Source of the DNA: Athripsodes cinereus
Taxonomy: Eukaryota; Arthropoda; Insecta; Trichoptera; Leptoceridae
Assembly: GCA_947579605.1 (NCBI GenBank)
Contig: OX388328.1
Coordinates: 15,169,684-15,233,683 of the forward strand
DNA: 64,000 nucleotides
Direction: 5' to 3'
The notes under the pieces were generated by a model. The model had not been told where the DNA came from and searched no databases. It worked only from the letters and a program-made list of their open reading frames with translations. This document shows, in pieces, positions 28,460-38,574 of this stretch. How positions within the stretch are numbered: position 1 is the stretch's first letter; each line of letters starts with the position of its first letter. The translations under genes and the position numbers were made by a program.

Positions 28460-28950
28460 ATCATCATCTCGCCCTCAACGCTCCTCTCGGGAGCACAGGG
28501 CAGAAGCCAGCCTCCTCCATTCAGAGCGTCTCTGCGTCAATTGCGTCACCTCTTTCCACGACATTCCCTACGCTCTGATGTCGTTGTCATAGGGACGGTG
28601 TATTGTGGAAGAGGGACGCCCGGGCCGACGGAACCCCTGCGGACGGAAGAACAGCGCTCTTTTTGGCCAACTATCATTGGGCATTCTTAGAACATGTCCC
28701 AGTCAGGACCATCGTCTCTCCTGTATTACGGAGATTACAGGTGCGCCGGCGCACAGCATCATTTGTGACATGTTCATACCTCATTTGACATCCAAAATCC
28801 TTCTAAGACACTTGTTTTCAAAGCTTAGTATCTTTCGCTCTTGAGCCTTGGTTAAGTGCCAAGACTCGCAGCCATATAGAAGGATTGGGATGATGCACGC
28901 ATTGAACAAGCGACATTTTGTCCTGATGCTGAGTCCAGACGCCTTCCAAA
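28460..28950 (-). mobile_element. LINE-E C-terminal relic
   Basis: In minus sense: CIIPILLYGCESWHLTKAQE, RKILSFENKCLRRILDVK and a stop. Then, in other frames, GTCCCTATGACAACGACATC (the REW..V..D...G) region to CTGTGCTCCCGAGAGGAGCG. The last 270 bases are nearly the same as 54528-54840. It ends in a GATGATGATG tail. Confidence 0.75.
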
Positions 28951-28954
28951 CTTA

Positions 28955-29385
28955 TTTAGGAACACTCTTTAAAAACTGTTCATTAGGGCACTAAAATTGT
29001 AGTTTGGACTTTTTATTGGCATGTGATATTATTCTTTGAGTATTGAATTTTAATATTTGATACTAAGAATCACTTTATAAAATGGTTATGTCATTATAAG
29101 CAGTTTATTCTAGAAATGTCAAAACATATATAAATTTGCATACCCCATTTTGAATATGCAGTACCACAAGTCTGTATGGGTTAGTTTGTCATTATTTAAA
29201 TGTAGGCACTTGCAATATTAGTTTGATGAGAACTTGGTGCGGTTTAGAAGTTGATGTCTGGTTTGTGATAGTGCTGAGAAAATGATTCAACATTTTAGAA
29301 TCGATTTAAATGTTGAATAGATTATTATAATAGAGAGGTATTGAATAGATCCTCCACTCTTTATTGCAAGTTTTTCATCGGTGTC
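28955..29385. other. No recognised feature
   Basis: AT-rich, no element match. Confidence 0.55.
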
Positions 29386-29387
29386 TT

Positions 29388-29545
29388 CCTCTAAAAGGCA
29401 GGTGTTATGCGTTTAGCCTCGCGTATATGACATGTTTAAACATTTTCACTTCTGATTGAGAGTATTATCTGCATATTTATTACATAAAGGTTTGTTTACT
29501 GACTATTCCACTTGTGGGAACTGCCTTGGTGGTACAGATAGATGG
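29388..29545 (+). mobile_element. SINE-A fragments
   Basis: AAAAGGCAGGTGTTATGCG near 29393 and TATTCCACTTGTGGGAACTG..CTTGGTGGTACAGATAG at 29503-29545, sense, with the middle diverged. Confidence 0.5.
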
Positions 29546-29579
29546 AGATATGTCTCGAAGCTCTTTAAACTGCGTGGCA

Positions 29580-29885
29580 GTGCCGTTGGTCGCTGTCTTC
29601 TGTTGGTAGAACAACTATTCTCTTCCTTCCGCAAGTGAAGTGGCGCGTAAACTCTGTGTGGATTGAGCCTAAGTACTGGACAGCACAATTCCTTACTGGT
29701 CATGGAGCATTCAATGCGCGTCTTCACCAGTTTGGGATAAAGTCATCCCCTTCGTGTAATTTCTGTCATTCTGAATCCCAAACGTCGGAACATAATATTC
29801 TGTGGGATTGTTCCCACACCGATATCAGTAGAAAAAGAGAGGAGATGCTCTTTGCTATCGTGGTCCATCCTCTGAACCTGTAGGA
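29580..29885 (+). mobile_element. R1-like LINE C-terminal relic
   Basis: The frame 29635-29883 reads YWTAQFLTGHGAFNARLHQF, then SPSCNFCHSESQTSEHNILW and DC. F-L-T-G-H-G-x-F and C-x-x-C...H...C are the hallmark C-terminal zinc knuckle of R1/I-type LINEs. The same type occurs at 59514-59970. Confidence 0.8.
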
Positions 29886-30260
29886 CATGCAGACTTGGTG
29901 GACACATTTGATTGAGATTGCAAGAGCGCGCCTGTGGAAAGACACAGCGGAGAACACACAAGGGACAATATTTAATAGCCCAGTGGAAGCCATGACCTAC
30001 CATATGAAAACTCTCAACAGGATCAAAACAGGAGTGGGACGCACTACGAAGAACCTTCAGATATTGGGTTTGGCTGAGAGCACGTTGTGTGACTGTGGAG
30101 AAGAACAAAACACTGGGCACCTCCTGATATAATATGTTATGTCTAATGGCTCCCAGACAGTGTCACTGGGAGGAATTCGTAGAGCGAACTCACCTGGCGG
30201 AAGCTGCAAGGGATGTCGTGGCTTTCTGGGAGGGAATGGGAATATATATTTTAATGTTTT
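29886..30260 (+). mobile_element. LINE-I-type C-terminal relic
   Basis: Reads KTLNRIKTGVGRTTKNLQIL, ESTLCDCGEEQNTGHLLI, then after a break CHWEEFVERTHLAEAARDVV and AFWEGMG. A different element from the R1-like piece immediately upstream, so two LINE ends are abutted. Confidence 0.75.
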
Positions 30261-30461
30261 GTCATTTTTATCGTTTGCTGACCGACATGAAAAGAAGAAG
30301 ATTTAAAATATGAAGTCGATGATCTCTTGTAAATTTAAACCTTCGTCTACATGGGCTGCAGTCACATGTAGTACTAGAGTACCAAAGACAATAATAATTC
30401 GTCGGCATAGTTTTTATATATAATACCTAGATGGAGTACTCGTATGTATTTTCATTGTATT

Positions 30462-30693
30462 AAAGTGAGGCACCATTTTTCGGCACTTTTGACAGATCGG
30501 TTGACGAAAAAAAGTGTGGTAAATCGCTTAAAACGTCGACAAGAGCTTCAAAAATTGTCCAATTACGTTTTTATAAATGTAAAAATGATATATTTTTATA
30601 AAAATGCGAGAAATACTCCATAAAATGTAGGAAACACCACACGCTTTCGCCATCCGTTCTGTCAAAAATTCATAGATTTTTTGCCTCACTTTT
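30462..30693. mobile_element. TIR element with AAAGTGAGGCA ends
   Basis: AAAGTGAGGCACCATTTTTC at the left, CATAGATTTTTTGCCTCACTTT at the right. Subterminal CTTTTGACAGATCGGTTG/ATCCGTTCTGTCAAAAATT and GAAAAAAAGTGTGGTAAATC/AAACACCACACGCTTTCGCC continue the symmetry for about 75 bases per side. Target duplication is unclear (GTA or TA). No coding capacity. Confidence 0.7.
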
Positions 30694-30944
30694 GTAAATG
30701 AGTCAGGGTTCTAGGTTTTGTATGGAATTCTGTGTTCGTCGGTCATTCACACGGATATCTTTTTAATAGAGTTCAAGTTCAAATTCTATAGACGACTGAA
30801 TTATTATTATCATCATCATCATCATTATTATAATTTACATGCGATAATAATAATTTATGTAACAATGTATTAAGCCACTAAATCTATATTTGTCTACGAA
30901 AACTATACTGAATGTAATCATAATAATTAACTTAAGATTGTCAA

Positions 30945-31145
30945 CATTGTAAGAGACCCACCATCCACCCGGATACTACAGATGTCTGGGGACTTCCATT
31001 TATCCGAATTCTACACTTAACAAATCTTGTCCACACCGAAGGTGTCATTGTGGGCAGCCTGAAGGGCTGGCCGGCCAAAAACAACCCCGTGTGTGGAATC
31101 TTTTGACTACACTCCTTCGATGTCCCTCTAGCCGAGAGAAGCAAA
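30945..31145 (-). repeat. Dispersed repeat K
   Basis: GAGACCCACCATCCACCCGG, TCTACACTTAACAAATCTTG, GGGCAGCCTGAAGGGCTGGC and GACTACACTCCTTCGATGTC. The longest copy of K. An 80-codon minus frame shares WTRFVKCRI with a plus frame at 55571-55768, but both may simply reflect DNA homology. Confidence 0.7.
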
Positions 31146-31375
31146 CAAAATAATAAAATGTTTATATATATAAAAGAAAACAATAATAATAAAACAAATA
31201 AAAATATTTTCTGAACCTAGGTTACAATAAATAAAAAGAAAAAGTACTTATAAAATTTGCAAAAAAACAAGTATTTTGGAGTTAAAAACTGAGTTGTGGC
31301 GTCCAGAAATTTCATCTAAGAATGAAAGATTGTCAATCATGAAGATGGTTGCTATTAGTTTGTCATGTATGCTCA

Positions 31376-31640
31376 TTAAGGGTTTCCCACCACTTTTCCC
31401 TGGATGTTTTAAGAGCTGAGCTCCTATATTATCCAGGCTCAACGAAACAAAAAATAACAAATCAATGAGAGGCCTCGGGATTTGTCTTAAGGGTTCCCCC
31501 GGACAAAAAACTTTTCCTATATTGTGCTCAATAGACGTCGTTACATAATGGTTTGAAATAGGAATTGGTAGGATCGGTGAACGTACAATGGGTAAAGGGT
31601 ACTTAAACCAGCCTAAGTCGATTTGTAAGCATTGGTACAC
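31376..31640. repeat. Repeat L piece followed by repeat G piece
   Basis: 31379-31440 carries GGTTTCCCACCACTTTTCCC and CCTGGATGTTTTAAGAGCTG (repeat L). 31560-31640 carries GGAATTGGTAGGATCGGTGA and TTAAACCAGCCTAAGTCGAT (repeat G, reverse). The sequence between is not matched. Confidence 0.5.
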
Positions 31641-31716
31641 CTTTCCTTTTTCCTATTATTATGAGTTTGCTCAATCTATTGATTGTGGCTAGCAGTTAGT
31701 AAGTAAGCAAGTAAAG

Positions 31717-31885
31717 TGTTAAACACCACATCCTCTGTAACTGTGACGCACTCGCTCGCAACCGGAGTCACATCCTCGGAGGACCACTGCTGGACTCTGA
31801 GGAGGTGAGGCTACATACATCAAGACAAATAGTGAGCTACATGACGCACCTAGGTCTTGAGAGTGAGATATGATATAGAAGGATG
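31717..31885 (+). mobile_element. LINE C-terminus relic (I-type)
   Basis: The plus frame reads HHILCNCDALARNRSHILGG, PLLDSEEVR and RQIVSYMTHLGL. H.LC.C.ALA..R...LG...L..E...R is the end of an I/R1-type LINE protein. A 96-codon frame on the other strand is its shadow. Confidence 0.7.
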
Positions 31886-31889
31886 TCAC

Positions 31890-32480
31890 AATAGATCTAT
31901 TGTGGTCGCGGTGATGCAAGGGATGCAAGGTCCCTTGACTTTTATTAAAAAAAAAGTAAAGTGTTTTCAGTTTGTGTAAGTTAAGGCATCGTTGAATAAC
32001 ACAATGCATAATTTAAAGATATATAACAGAACCAAATACATAATTAATATAACAAACAGTAGGTAGGTACATAATATCATAATTAGTGAATACTTAAACG
32101 ATATATTGTGCTTTCTATTCTGTGTGCTTCTATATGTTACATACATACTCGTACACATGTTTGCAAGTGCCGATACAGTCCGACACCGTATTTAGGTAAG
32201 TGAATTTTGTTGCTTATGAATATGTATATTGTATATGGCTGCATAAGGATGCATTGAAGATGTAAGAAGTAATCTAAAAGATGGAGTCACGAGGAGGTTT
32301 TGGCCAGTCAGCCTCTCAAGCTGTCCATTGAAGCCTGAGGACAAAAACTTTATGTTGGTGACTGCGGATCCACACAATTCTCCAGACTTGACAGACAGAT
32401 CCTGGCTTACTGTATGCTGCATATTTTATTTTTTAATTTATGTAAACAAACTGTTTTACCGTATTTATTAATAATAGTTA
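31890..32480. other. No recognised feature
   Basis: AT-rich; a 76-codon minus frame at 32192-32422 shows no motif I know. Confidence 0.55.
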
Positions 32481-32492
32481 CCTGGTTTCTAC

Positions 32493-32889
32493 TACTGATG
32501 TAACGAATGTGTGATTTTGGATATTCACGAATGCGAATGCGAATATTTTTTGTTGCCGATATTCGCGAATGCGAATAGCGAATATTGACTTGCTTAAATT
32601 TCTACAATTGCTCAAACATTAAAATTTCTACTCCCCCGTCGCCGAATTTTCAAAATGGTATAGGAATTTAAAATATTTCAAAACTCTTCGGTTTTCTTAA
32701 AGAATATTTCCTTGCAGTACCCTTTTCTACAATGTACCGGGTAAGTATCCGGTACATTTACCGAATATCCGATAGGTACTTTATTACCAAAGTACATAAT
32801 ATTCGCAAAACATTCGCATATTTTTTTGCGAATTCTTTGAAATATGCGAATATTCGCGAATGCGAATGCGAATATTCGTTACATCACTA
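32493..32889. mobile_element. hAT-like MITE, 397 bp
   Basis: 8-bp target duplication GTTTCTAC at 32485-32492 and 32890-32897. Inverted ends TACTGATGTAACGAAT and ATTCGTTACATCACTA agree at 15 of 16 positions. The body is packed with ATTCGCGAATGCGAAT-type self-complementary words on both sides. An 8-bp duplication and TAGTGATG-like ends are hAT hallmarks. No transposase. Confidence 0.85.
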
Positions 32890-33054
32890 GTTTCTACTAA
32901 CAAAGTCATTGTCAAGAGTTTGACAATGACGCTGTAGGTAAGTCATTTTTTTCTGAAATATATTTTCTAATTTCGTTATAATACCTTATACGAAGTCTGA
33001 TATTTTTTTGACGAATTTAGAAGATGAATAATTATATAAAAAATTATAAAAATC

Positions 33055-33700
33055 TGATATTTGGGAAGTATGTTTACGAGGGATGGAAGATGCGATAGGG
33101 ACATTGAAAGAAGGAAAGTGGCCGGTGCTAGAGTAAACGGTGCACTTCGACCCATTATCAGCAATGGCAATGTGTCGAACATGGCTAAAATGCTGGTGCA
33201 CAATACCATTCTGGTACCGTCACTTACGTATGCAAGCGAGACATGGACGTGGTTAAAGAAGGACGAAAGTGGAATAAATGCAATAGAGATGCGATCGTTG
33301 AGAAGAATGGTTGGTAAAACGCTGCGTGATAGAGTGAAGAATGAGGATATTAGAAGAATGAGCGGATGCAAGAAGAGTGTTGTGGACAGAATGCGCGTGA
33401 ATAAACTACGGTGGTTTGGGCATGTCGAACGAATGAACGAGGTAAGAATGACAAAGAGGATATACTTATCTGAAAGAAAGGGTGTGAGGAAACGCGGGCG
33501 TCCGAGAACCACGTGGCTTGATCACGTGGATCAAATTCTCAAGGACGGCCGCGTGTTGAGTAAGAGGAACCGACGTGCGTGTATGAGAAACTGTATGAAT
33601 GTGGAGGAAGCGAAGGATGTGTGTAGAGATAGATCTGTTTGGCGTTCCGTTCTCTCTGCCTACCCCGCTTGGGACACGGCGTGAGGGTATAGTATAGTAT
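33055..33700 (+). mobile_element. LINE-A, longest copy
   Basis: 5'-truncated element from YLGSMFTRDGRCDRDIE to the GTGAGGGTATAGTATAGTATAG tail. Its 3' end, CCTACCCCGCTTGGGACACG, is the segment mirrored in SINE-A. No target duplication found. Confidence 0.85.
33061..33684 (+). CDS. LINE-A reverse transcriptase, C-terminal domain
   Basis: 207 open codons: RKVAGARVNGALRPIISNGN, ILVPSLTYASETWTWLKKDE, SLRRMVGKTLRDRVKNEDIR, NKLRWFGHVERMNEVRMTKR, RKRGRPRTTWLDHVDQILKD, RSVLSAYPAWDTA. These are the connection/thumb and terminal domains of an RTE-like LINE protein. The YADD-bearing catalytic core would be upstream and is missing, so no activity is possible. It is the most complete LINE-A frame and was probably recently active, since it has no stop. 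The Met start is incidental. Confidence 0.85.
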   Translation: MGSMFTRDGRCDRDIERRKVAGARVNGALRPIISNGNVSNMAKMLVHNTILVPSLTYASETWTWLKKDESGINAIEMRSLRRMVGKTLRDRVKNEDIRRMSGCKKSVVDRMRVNKLRWFGHVERMNEVRMTKRIYLSERKGVRKRGRPRTTWLDHVDQILKDGRVLSKRNRRACMRNCMNVEEAKDVCRDRSVWRSVLSAYPAWDTA

Positions 33701-33974
33701 AGTACAGTGATATTAATGTATACATCAATGTCTGGTACATTCTTGTAGTTATATCACATAATACAACCATAATACTCATGTAAATGTTGAAAACTACTAT
33801 TCTCAGCTACCGCGGGATTGGCATGCACATATTTTTGATTTGTTTAGCTCAAGACAAAATTAATACAGTATTAAGATTGTATCAATAGTAACCCTTCTGA
33901 ACCGAAAACAAAACTCCCAATCTGCTTTTGAATAAAGAATATTATTGTATTCGCTACAACGTAATATATTTATA

Positions 33975-34390
33975 GTGAGTGACAATCCATTGGATTGGTC
34001 TGCAACGAGTTTAGATTTTCCTCTCCAATCCTCCCTATTTTCAGCTAGTCTCTTTAGTTTTACGTATGTGCCACAGTTCATATCCTTCTTCAGTTAGTCC
34101 ATATAGGTGTCTCTTGGTCGACCTCTACCATTTCTGCCTTCAGGGTAGGAACCCTTCGCTATGATGATGAGCAGGCTTGGGTGCCTGATGTTGTTGCCAA
34201 TCCAGTTAGCTAGTTGTTGGCTGATTCTTGTGAGGAGTTGTTTTCTTGCACCTACCCTGATGAACACCTTTTCGTTTCCAACATGTTTTTTTTCAACAGG
34301 ATTTTCATCATGTGTCTGTAAGCACCACATCTTAAAGGCCTCCAACTGTCCAACCGAACCAACGTAATATGCCTGTAGTAACGTCATTAT
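33975..34390 (-). mobile_element. LINE-C relic
   Basis: Minus frames: VGARKQLLTRISQQLANWIG, NNIRHPSLLIIIAKG, GRNGRGRPRDTYMD, then QLKKDMNCGTYVKLKRLAEN and KLVADQSNGLSL. The 3' end is CCAATGGATTGTCACTCACT in sense. A frame shift near 34090. Confidence 0.8.
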
Positions 34391-34689
34391 TTCGATATTA
34401 TGATTTCACCAATGTCCAATAAGTTGAGCTAGGTCACTATACTCTCTGTGACCCACTTGGAGTTCAAAACTTCATTAACATTGCACACTTTTATATCCAT
34501 TTTGCAATATACATACATATATACACATGTACATAGATACATATTATCATTATGTATGTACAAGAAGACATGGTGTTCTGTTGATGTCCTATCACATTGC
34601 ATTTCATTATACATATGTTTTATTACGTACCTACTAGCTTATTTACACGAGAACTGTTAGATTATTCAGTGTTCGTGTGAACTGTTAGA

Positions 34690-34910
34690 TTTTTCGTCTT
34701 GTTCGTGCGAGACGTGGCCGTCCAAGAATCAAAGGCATCCAATGAAAAAAAGATTATTTAAACCAGATCTTAAAGGACGGTTACGCGTTGAACACTTTGA
34801 ACAGGAGAGCAGCCTGCATGATGCGTTGTATAACAGTGACAGAAGCGAAATGCGTGTGTAAGGATAGGAGTAAGTGGCACTCGATCCTTTCTGCCTACCT
34901 ACCCCTACCC
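34690..34910 (+). mobile_element. LINE-B relic
   Basis: GTGCGAGACGTGGCCGTCCA (RGRP region), ATCTTAAAGGACGGTTACGC, ATGCGTTGTATAACAGTGAC and GGCACTCGATCCTTTCTGCC, the LINE-B end with frameshifts. Confidence 0.7.
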
Positions 34911-35059
34911 TACGCTGAGACCATAACAGGTTTTGGCCAAAGCAATCTCAGCAGGAAAAAAAGCAAAGCAAAAACAAAAAAAACAAGCTAGAAAAAATCA
35001 CAAAAGTGACATCCTCAAATGAATCAGAGGAGAGTATGTATGTAAAAAAAAACACTAAT

Positions 35060-35575
35060 ATATCGAAAACGCAAATTCAGCTAAATCGTCTACAATGGCA
35101 CTCAATATCGCTACAAGGCTATTTTTTCGCGACGGTAAGGGTTGTCACATCACACCTTTGCTGTAAAAGTTATACTGGTTAAGAGTAGGTGAAAGGGTCC
35201 AATACAGACTGTACCTTACAGTCTACAAGGCTTTGAACAATTTGGCACCTCAGTCACTTTCTGAACTCTGTGTTCTCAAGACAACACCTGCAAGTAGACC
35301 CCTGCGCTCAGCTAAGACATCCACCAATAATGTGCTGAAAGATATCAATAGGGCAAACAAAGCCTGCTTCTATGATAGGACTTTTGGCGTCGCAGGACCC
35401 GTCATCTAGAACCGACTCCCCGAGGACCTTCGTAAAAATCAGTCGATAACAACGTTCAGGAGCAAGTTGAAGACATCACTCTTCCAACAAAGTTTCCCGC
35501 GTCCTTGAGATGGATGCTCCATTAAACGGCACCGAATAAATCATCCAACATAGATACCTACATACATACACACAA
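35060..35575 (+). mobile_element. LINE-G (CR1/L2-like) relic
   Basis: CGCTACAAGGCTATTTTTTC (ATRLFFRD), TATACTGGTTAAGAGTAGGT, GACCCCTGCGCTCAGC (RPLRSA), AACCGACTCCCCGAGGACCT (NRLPEDL), then CATTAAACGGCACCGAATAA and a CATACATACA tail. Stops replace W before NRLP and an L before LYWL. The opposite-strand partner is at 10445-10900. Confidence 0.8.
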
Positions 35576-35930
35576 ACACATAAAAATATAACATTGATAT
35601 TATCACAACATGATGTGGATGTCCTATGGCTGTATACCTCACGTGCAGGTAATGCATTTGTATTCAAACGGTGTATTGTGTAAATATGGTGTAGTAATCT
35701 AATTTCATTGTCGGACATAAACTTTCTTTCAATAATCTCACGGACTTTGGTGGAAGTACATACCTACATACAATAACACACAACATAGCAAAATGCATAT
35801 ATTATTATTGAGTATTATCAATCAATCCATAACGTTTATATTATAGTTTTGACATCCGCTATAGACATTTTTATCAGAAAGTAATGAAAAAAACTTTTTC
35901 GTTGGATTCCTGGAAAATATTAGGTCTTCT
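35576..35930. other. No recognised feature
   Basis: AT-rich sequence without element match; only short CATA runs. Confidence 0.55.
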
Positions 35931-35936
35931 ACTCTT

Positions 35937-35962
35937 TTTATTTATTTATTTATTTATTTATT
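35937..35962. repeat. TTTA microsatellite
   Basis: TTTATTTATTTATTTATTTA, six to seven units; probably the antisense poly-A/TAAA tail of the LINE that follows. Confidence 0.8.
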
Positions 35963-36560
35963 AATCAGAGACACAAACAGAAAGTTGACAAAATACACAC
36001 AAAAAAATAAAAACAACATACATTGATTCGGCCAGGCCAACCCCCCAATTAAGTGTGTCTACAGCATACACATATTAATGTAAACAAAAGAATGAGAAAA
36101 AAAAAAACCAATCAAACAAAAGCAGACCATCACAATCACCGCAGGCCCAGTACAAACTGAACCCGCGCCAAACAAGCACCGATCACGTCAAACAACAACA
36201 AGCAAATACCATCGCAATACTTAAAATCAAGCAATCCATTCAACATCAAAAAACAAAACAAAAAAAAAATACAAAAAAGTCAATCTACAAAGATACCAAA
36301 GTTGGAGGCAACACTCCTTCTGAACACCGTCAGTGAATGACAAAAGACATCCGCACCATCCACGCAATGTGAGCATAAAACATTATATAATCTACACATT
36401 CTGCTGATTGGACTATTTTGACTGACATTGTTACTATGTCTGTCCATTAAGAAAGTTCTTAGGTTACGCAGGCGGGGATTTGCTGCATAAAAATTCAATG
36501 AACTGACCGACACAGTCTCTACGTTACCATTGATCATTTTCTGTAAGTCAGATGTTCGCA
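35963..36560 (-). mobile_element. Jockey-like LINE 3' end with coding tail 36280-36560
   Basis: The minus frame reads SLNFYAANPRLRNLRTFLMD, NSPISRMCRLYNVLCSHCVD and VFCHSLTVFRRSV, then a stop at 36280. N-P-R-L-R and N-S-P-I-x-R-M-C-R-L-Y-N are the characteristic end of this LINE group. The 320-base UTR has almost no G runs on the minus strand and ends in TAAA repeats. Confidence 0.7.
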
Positions 36561-36645
36561 AAAATGAAGAGATTTTACATCTTAAATTCAGCATAGATGA
36601 GGTTTGCCACCCATCATGAATATTTTTTTTTTTTTTGCAGGCACC
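36541..36645 (+). mobile_element. SINE-A central fragment
   Basis: CTGTAAGTCAGATGTTCGCA, GATTTTACATCTTAAATTCA and GATGAGGTTTGCCACCCATC in sense, truncated at both ends. Confidence 0.75.
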
Positions 36646-36669
36646 TTTGCAGTTCATTTATACACAAAA

Positions 36670-37080
36670 AATCTTAAATCTATTATAATAAACACTTGTT
36701 ATATTGTAAGAAAGTTTCTGAACACGGTATTTTGAACTCGCTGTGTTTTGAGCCTAATCCTTTGATATCCTGTCGTATATCTGGATAGGTGAATTTTTCC
36801 CCGAATTATTAGACTGTTAAGTTTTCCTGTGACCATGACTGATCATATGAAGACTTATCTGGTTGTACAATGCTGAGAAGTGTGGATGACAATTCTGCCA
36901 CCGCATTAAAATACTAGCAATAGAGATAACAGTTGTATGTATAGCCATGCCAAACAACCCACTTTCTCTCATCATAATACATACATACATCCGATGGCCG
37001 CATTCTCAGCCTATAGACACTATACTACTAGCTCTGTGCATATTATCATAATGTAAGTATAGACAAGAATAAGATATGTA
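36670..37080. other. No recognised feature
   Basis: AT-rich; nothing recognised. Confidence 0.55.
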
Positions 37081-37084
37081 ATCT

Positions 37085-37275
37085 ATCTTTTTTTTTATAA
37101 AGATATATCTGGGTTTTGTTATAAACCCTAATACAACCTTATGTACTCCTTTCACAGTAAGCTAATAGCTTGTGTCGTGAAAGGGGAGTTTTGCCGGCAC
37201 CTGCGATCGAACCACGGACCTCTTGTTCACGAGGCCGAGACTCTACCTCCAGGCTACCGACGAAATCTTACAACA
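37085..37275 (-). mobile_element. SINE-C, near full length
   Basis: Antisense: AAAGATATATCTGGGTTTTG, CCTTTCACAGTAAGCTAATA, GTGTCGTGAAAGGGGAGTTT, CGATCGAACCACGGACC (B box inverse) and GAGACTCTACCTCCAGGCTA (A box inverse). Both Pol III boxes are readable. About 190 bases plus a T-rich (A-rich in sense) end. Confidence 0.9.
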
Positions 37276-37349
37276 TGTGGTCAAATTCACTATTACACAG
37301 TAGGTACTTACTTCTATTTGTTTATTGGAAATTTACATCTTAAATTATT

Positions 37350-37750
37350 GACATTCGCTCCACATGACCAAACCATCTACTCAATTTATTTAGACGCATT
37401 CTATCCACAACACTCCTCTTGCATCCACTCATTCTTCGAACATCCTCATTTCTTACTCTATCACGCAACGTTTTACCTACCATTCTTCTCAGTGATCGCA
37501 TCTCCACTGCATTTATTCCACTCTCGTCCTTCTTCAGCCACGTCCAAGTTTCGCTTGCATACATCAGTGTCGGTACAAGGATGGCGTTGTGCACCAGCAT
37601 TTTAGCCATGTTCGAGACATTGCTATTGCTAACAATAGATCGAAGTGCACTATTCACTCTCGCACCAGCCTCTTTTCTTTTTTCAATGTCCCTATCGTAT
37701 CTACAATTCCTCGCAAACATACTTCTTAAATATACATATTTGTCCCTTTC
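37350..37750 (-). mobile_element. LINE-A, truncated at both ends
   Basis: The minus frame 37340-37720 reads MFARNCRYDRDIEKRKEAGA, NAILVPTLMYASETWTWLKK, VGKTLRDRVRNEDVRRMSGC and a one-codon insertion in NKLSRWFGHVERM, where the match stops. The 3' part is lost, unlike every other LINE-A copy here. Confidence 0.8.
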
Positions 37751-37861
37751 GATAAAAGCAAAATTTATTATCCTCTAATAACTATCTTCTTCCTGACGAT
37801 TTAAAAACATTCAGAGACTGTTTTTGGCACAAATCATCCTTGTAAGATGCTATGCCAATAA

Positions 37862-37970
37862 GTGAAGAAAAAAAATCTAGAATTGAGCAATGACGAGGTT
37901 CTTCACCTATTCTGAAACTCACAATTATTATTTTGTTGACGTGGAGAGGACAGTTTGCAAGTTTATTCCT
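37862..37970 (+). mobile_element. SINE-A fragment, diverged
   Basis: GCAATGACGAGGTTCTTCACC, then GTTGACGTGGAGAGGACAGTTTGCAAG, sense. Confidence 0.55.
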
Positions 37971-38011
37971 TTCACTCGTAATTTCTCACACCTCTTCTTA
38001 AAGACAAATTT

Positions 38012-38145
38012 ATCTTGCTCGGTGGTTTCCGAGATCTCCGTGTGGTAGTTTGTAACCCTAGCTTCCGTCAAATGTGCAGTCGCCATTTTCAGGAGTATGA
38101 AGTCAAAACTACCACACGGAGATACCGAAAATCACTGAACACGAT
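38012..38145. repeat. Fold-back element
   Basis: CTCGGTGGTTTCCGAGATCTCCGTGTGGTAGTTT and its inverse AAACTACCACACGGAGATACCGAAAATCAC enclose about 50 bases. Roughly 28 of 35 positions pair. Confidence 0.65.
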
Positions 38146-38204
38146 GTTAAAGACCTGGGAAAACTAAAATGTATATCTTCTTTATCATATTTTTCTCATC
38201 CATT

Positions 38205-38370
38205 TATTCCACAATATGTCCTACTGTACATCATAACTTATTTACACGCATTCTATTCACAATAACACTCCTCTTGCATCCGCTCATATCCTCATTCTTC
38301 ACTCTATCACGTAAATTTTTACCAACCATTCTTCTCAGTGATCACACCTTCATTGCATTTATTCTTAATG
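38205..38370 (-). mobile_element. LINE-A relic
   Basis: Antisense CACGCATTCTATTCACAATA, ACTCCTCTTGCATCCGCTCA, CACTCTATCACGTAAATTTT and CCAACCATTCTTCTCAGTGA, with a short deletion. Same segment as 8770-8925. Confidence 0.7.
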
Positions 38371-38574
38371 TCAGGTGTTTTATTTTTATTAATATAACTT
38401 AATTTTACGTTGTTGTGGAACAAAATTCCCTATGATTTGCGGACCCTGGAGAGTGTGGAGATGAAACAAAAACCCCATTGTTCAGGAGTCTTGAATGGGC
38501 CCTTGCGGTGGTTTTTCCACAAAACGGCAGTCTTAGAAAAGTTGTCAAGTTATTATTTTTATTATTATTAAAAC

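Noticed and set aside
32976..33512. 178-codon minus frame opposite LINE-A
   Set aside because: Shadow of the coherent plus-strand LINE-A frame, which shows conserved boxes.
34640..34700. ACACGAGAACTGTTAGATT..GTGTGAACTGTTAGATTTTTCG short repeat as a target duplication
   Set aside because: No element with recognisable ends lies between the two copies.
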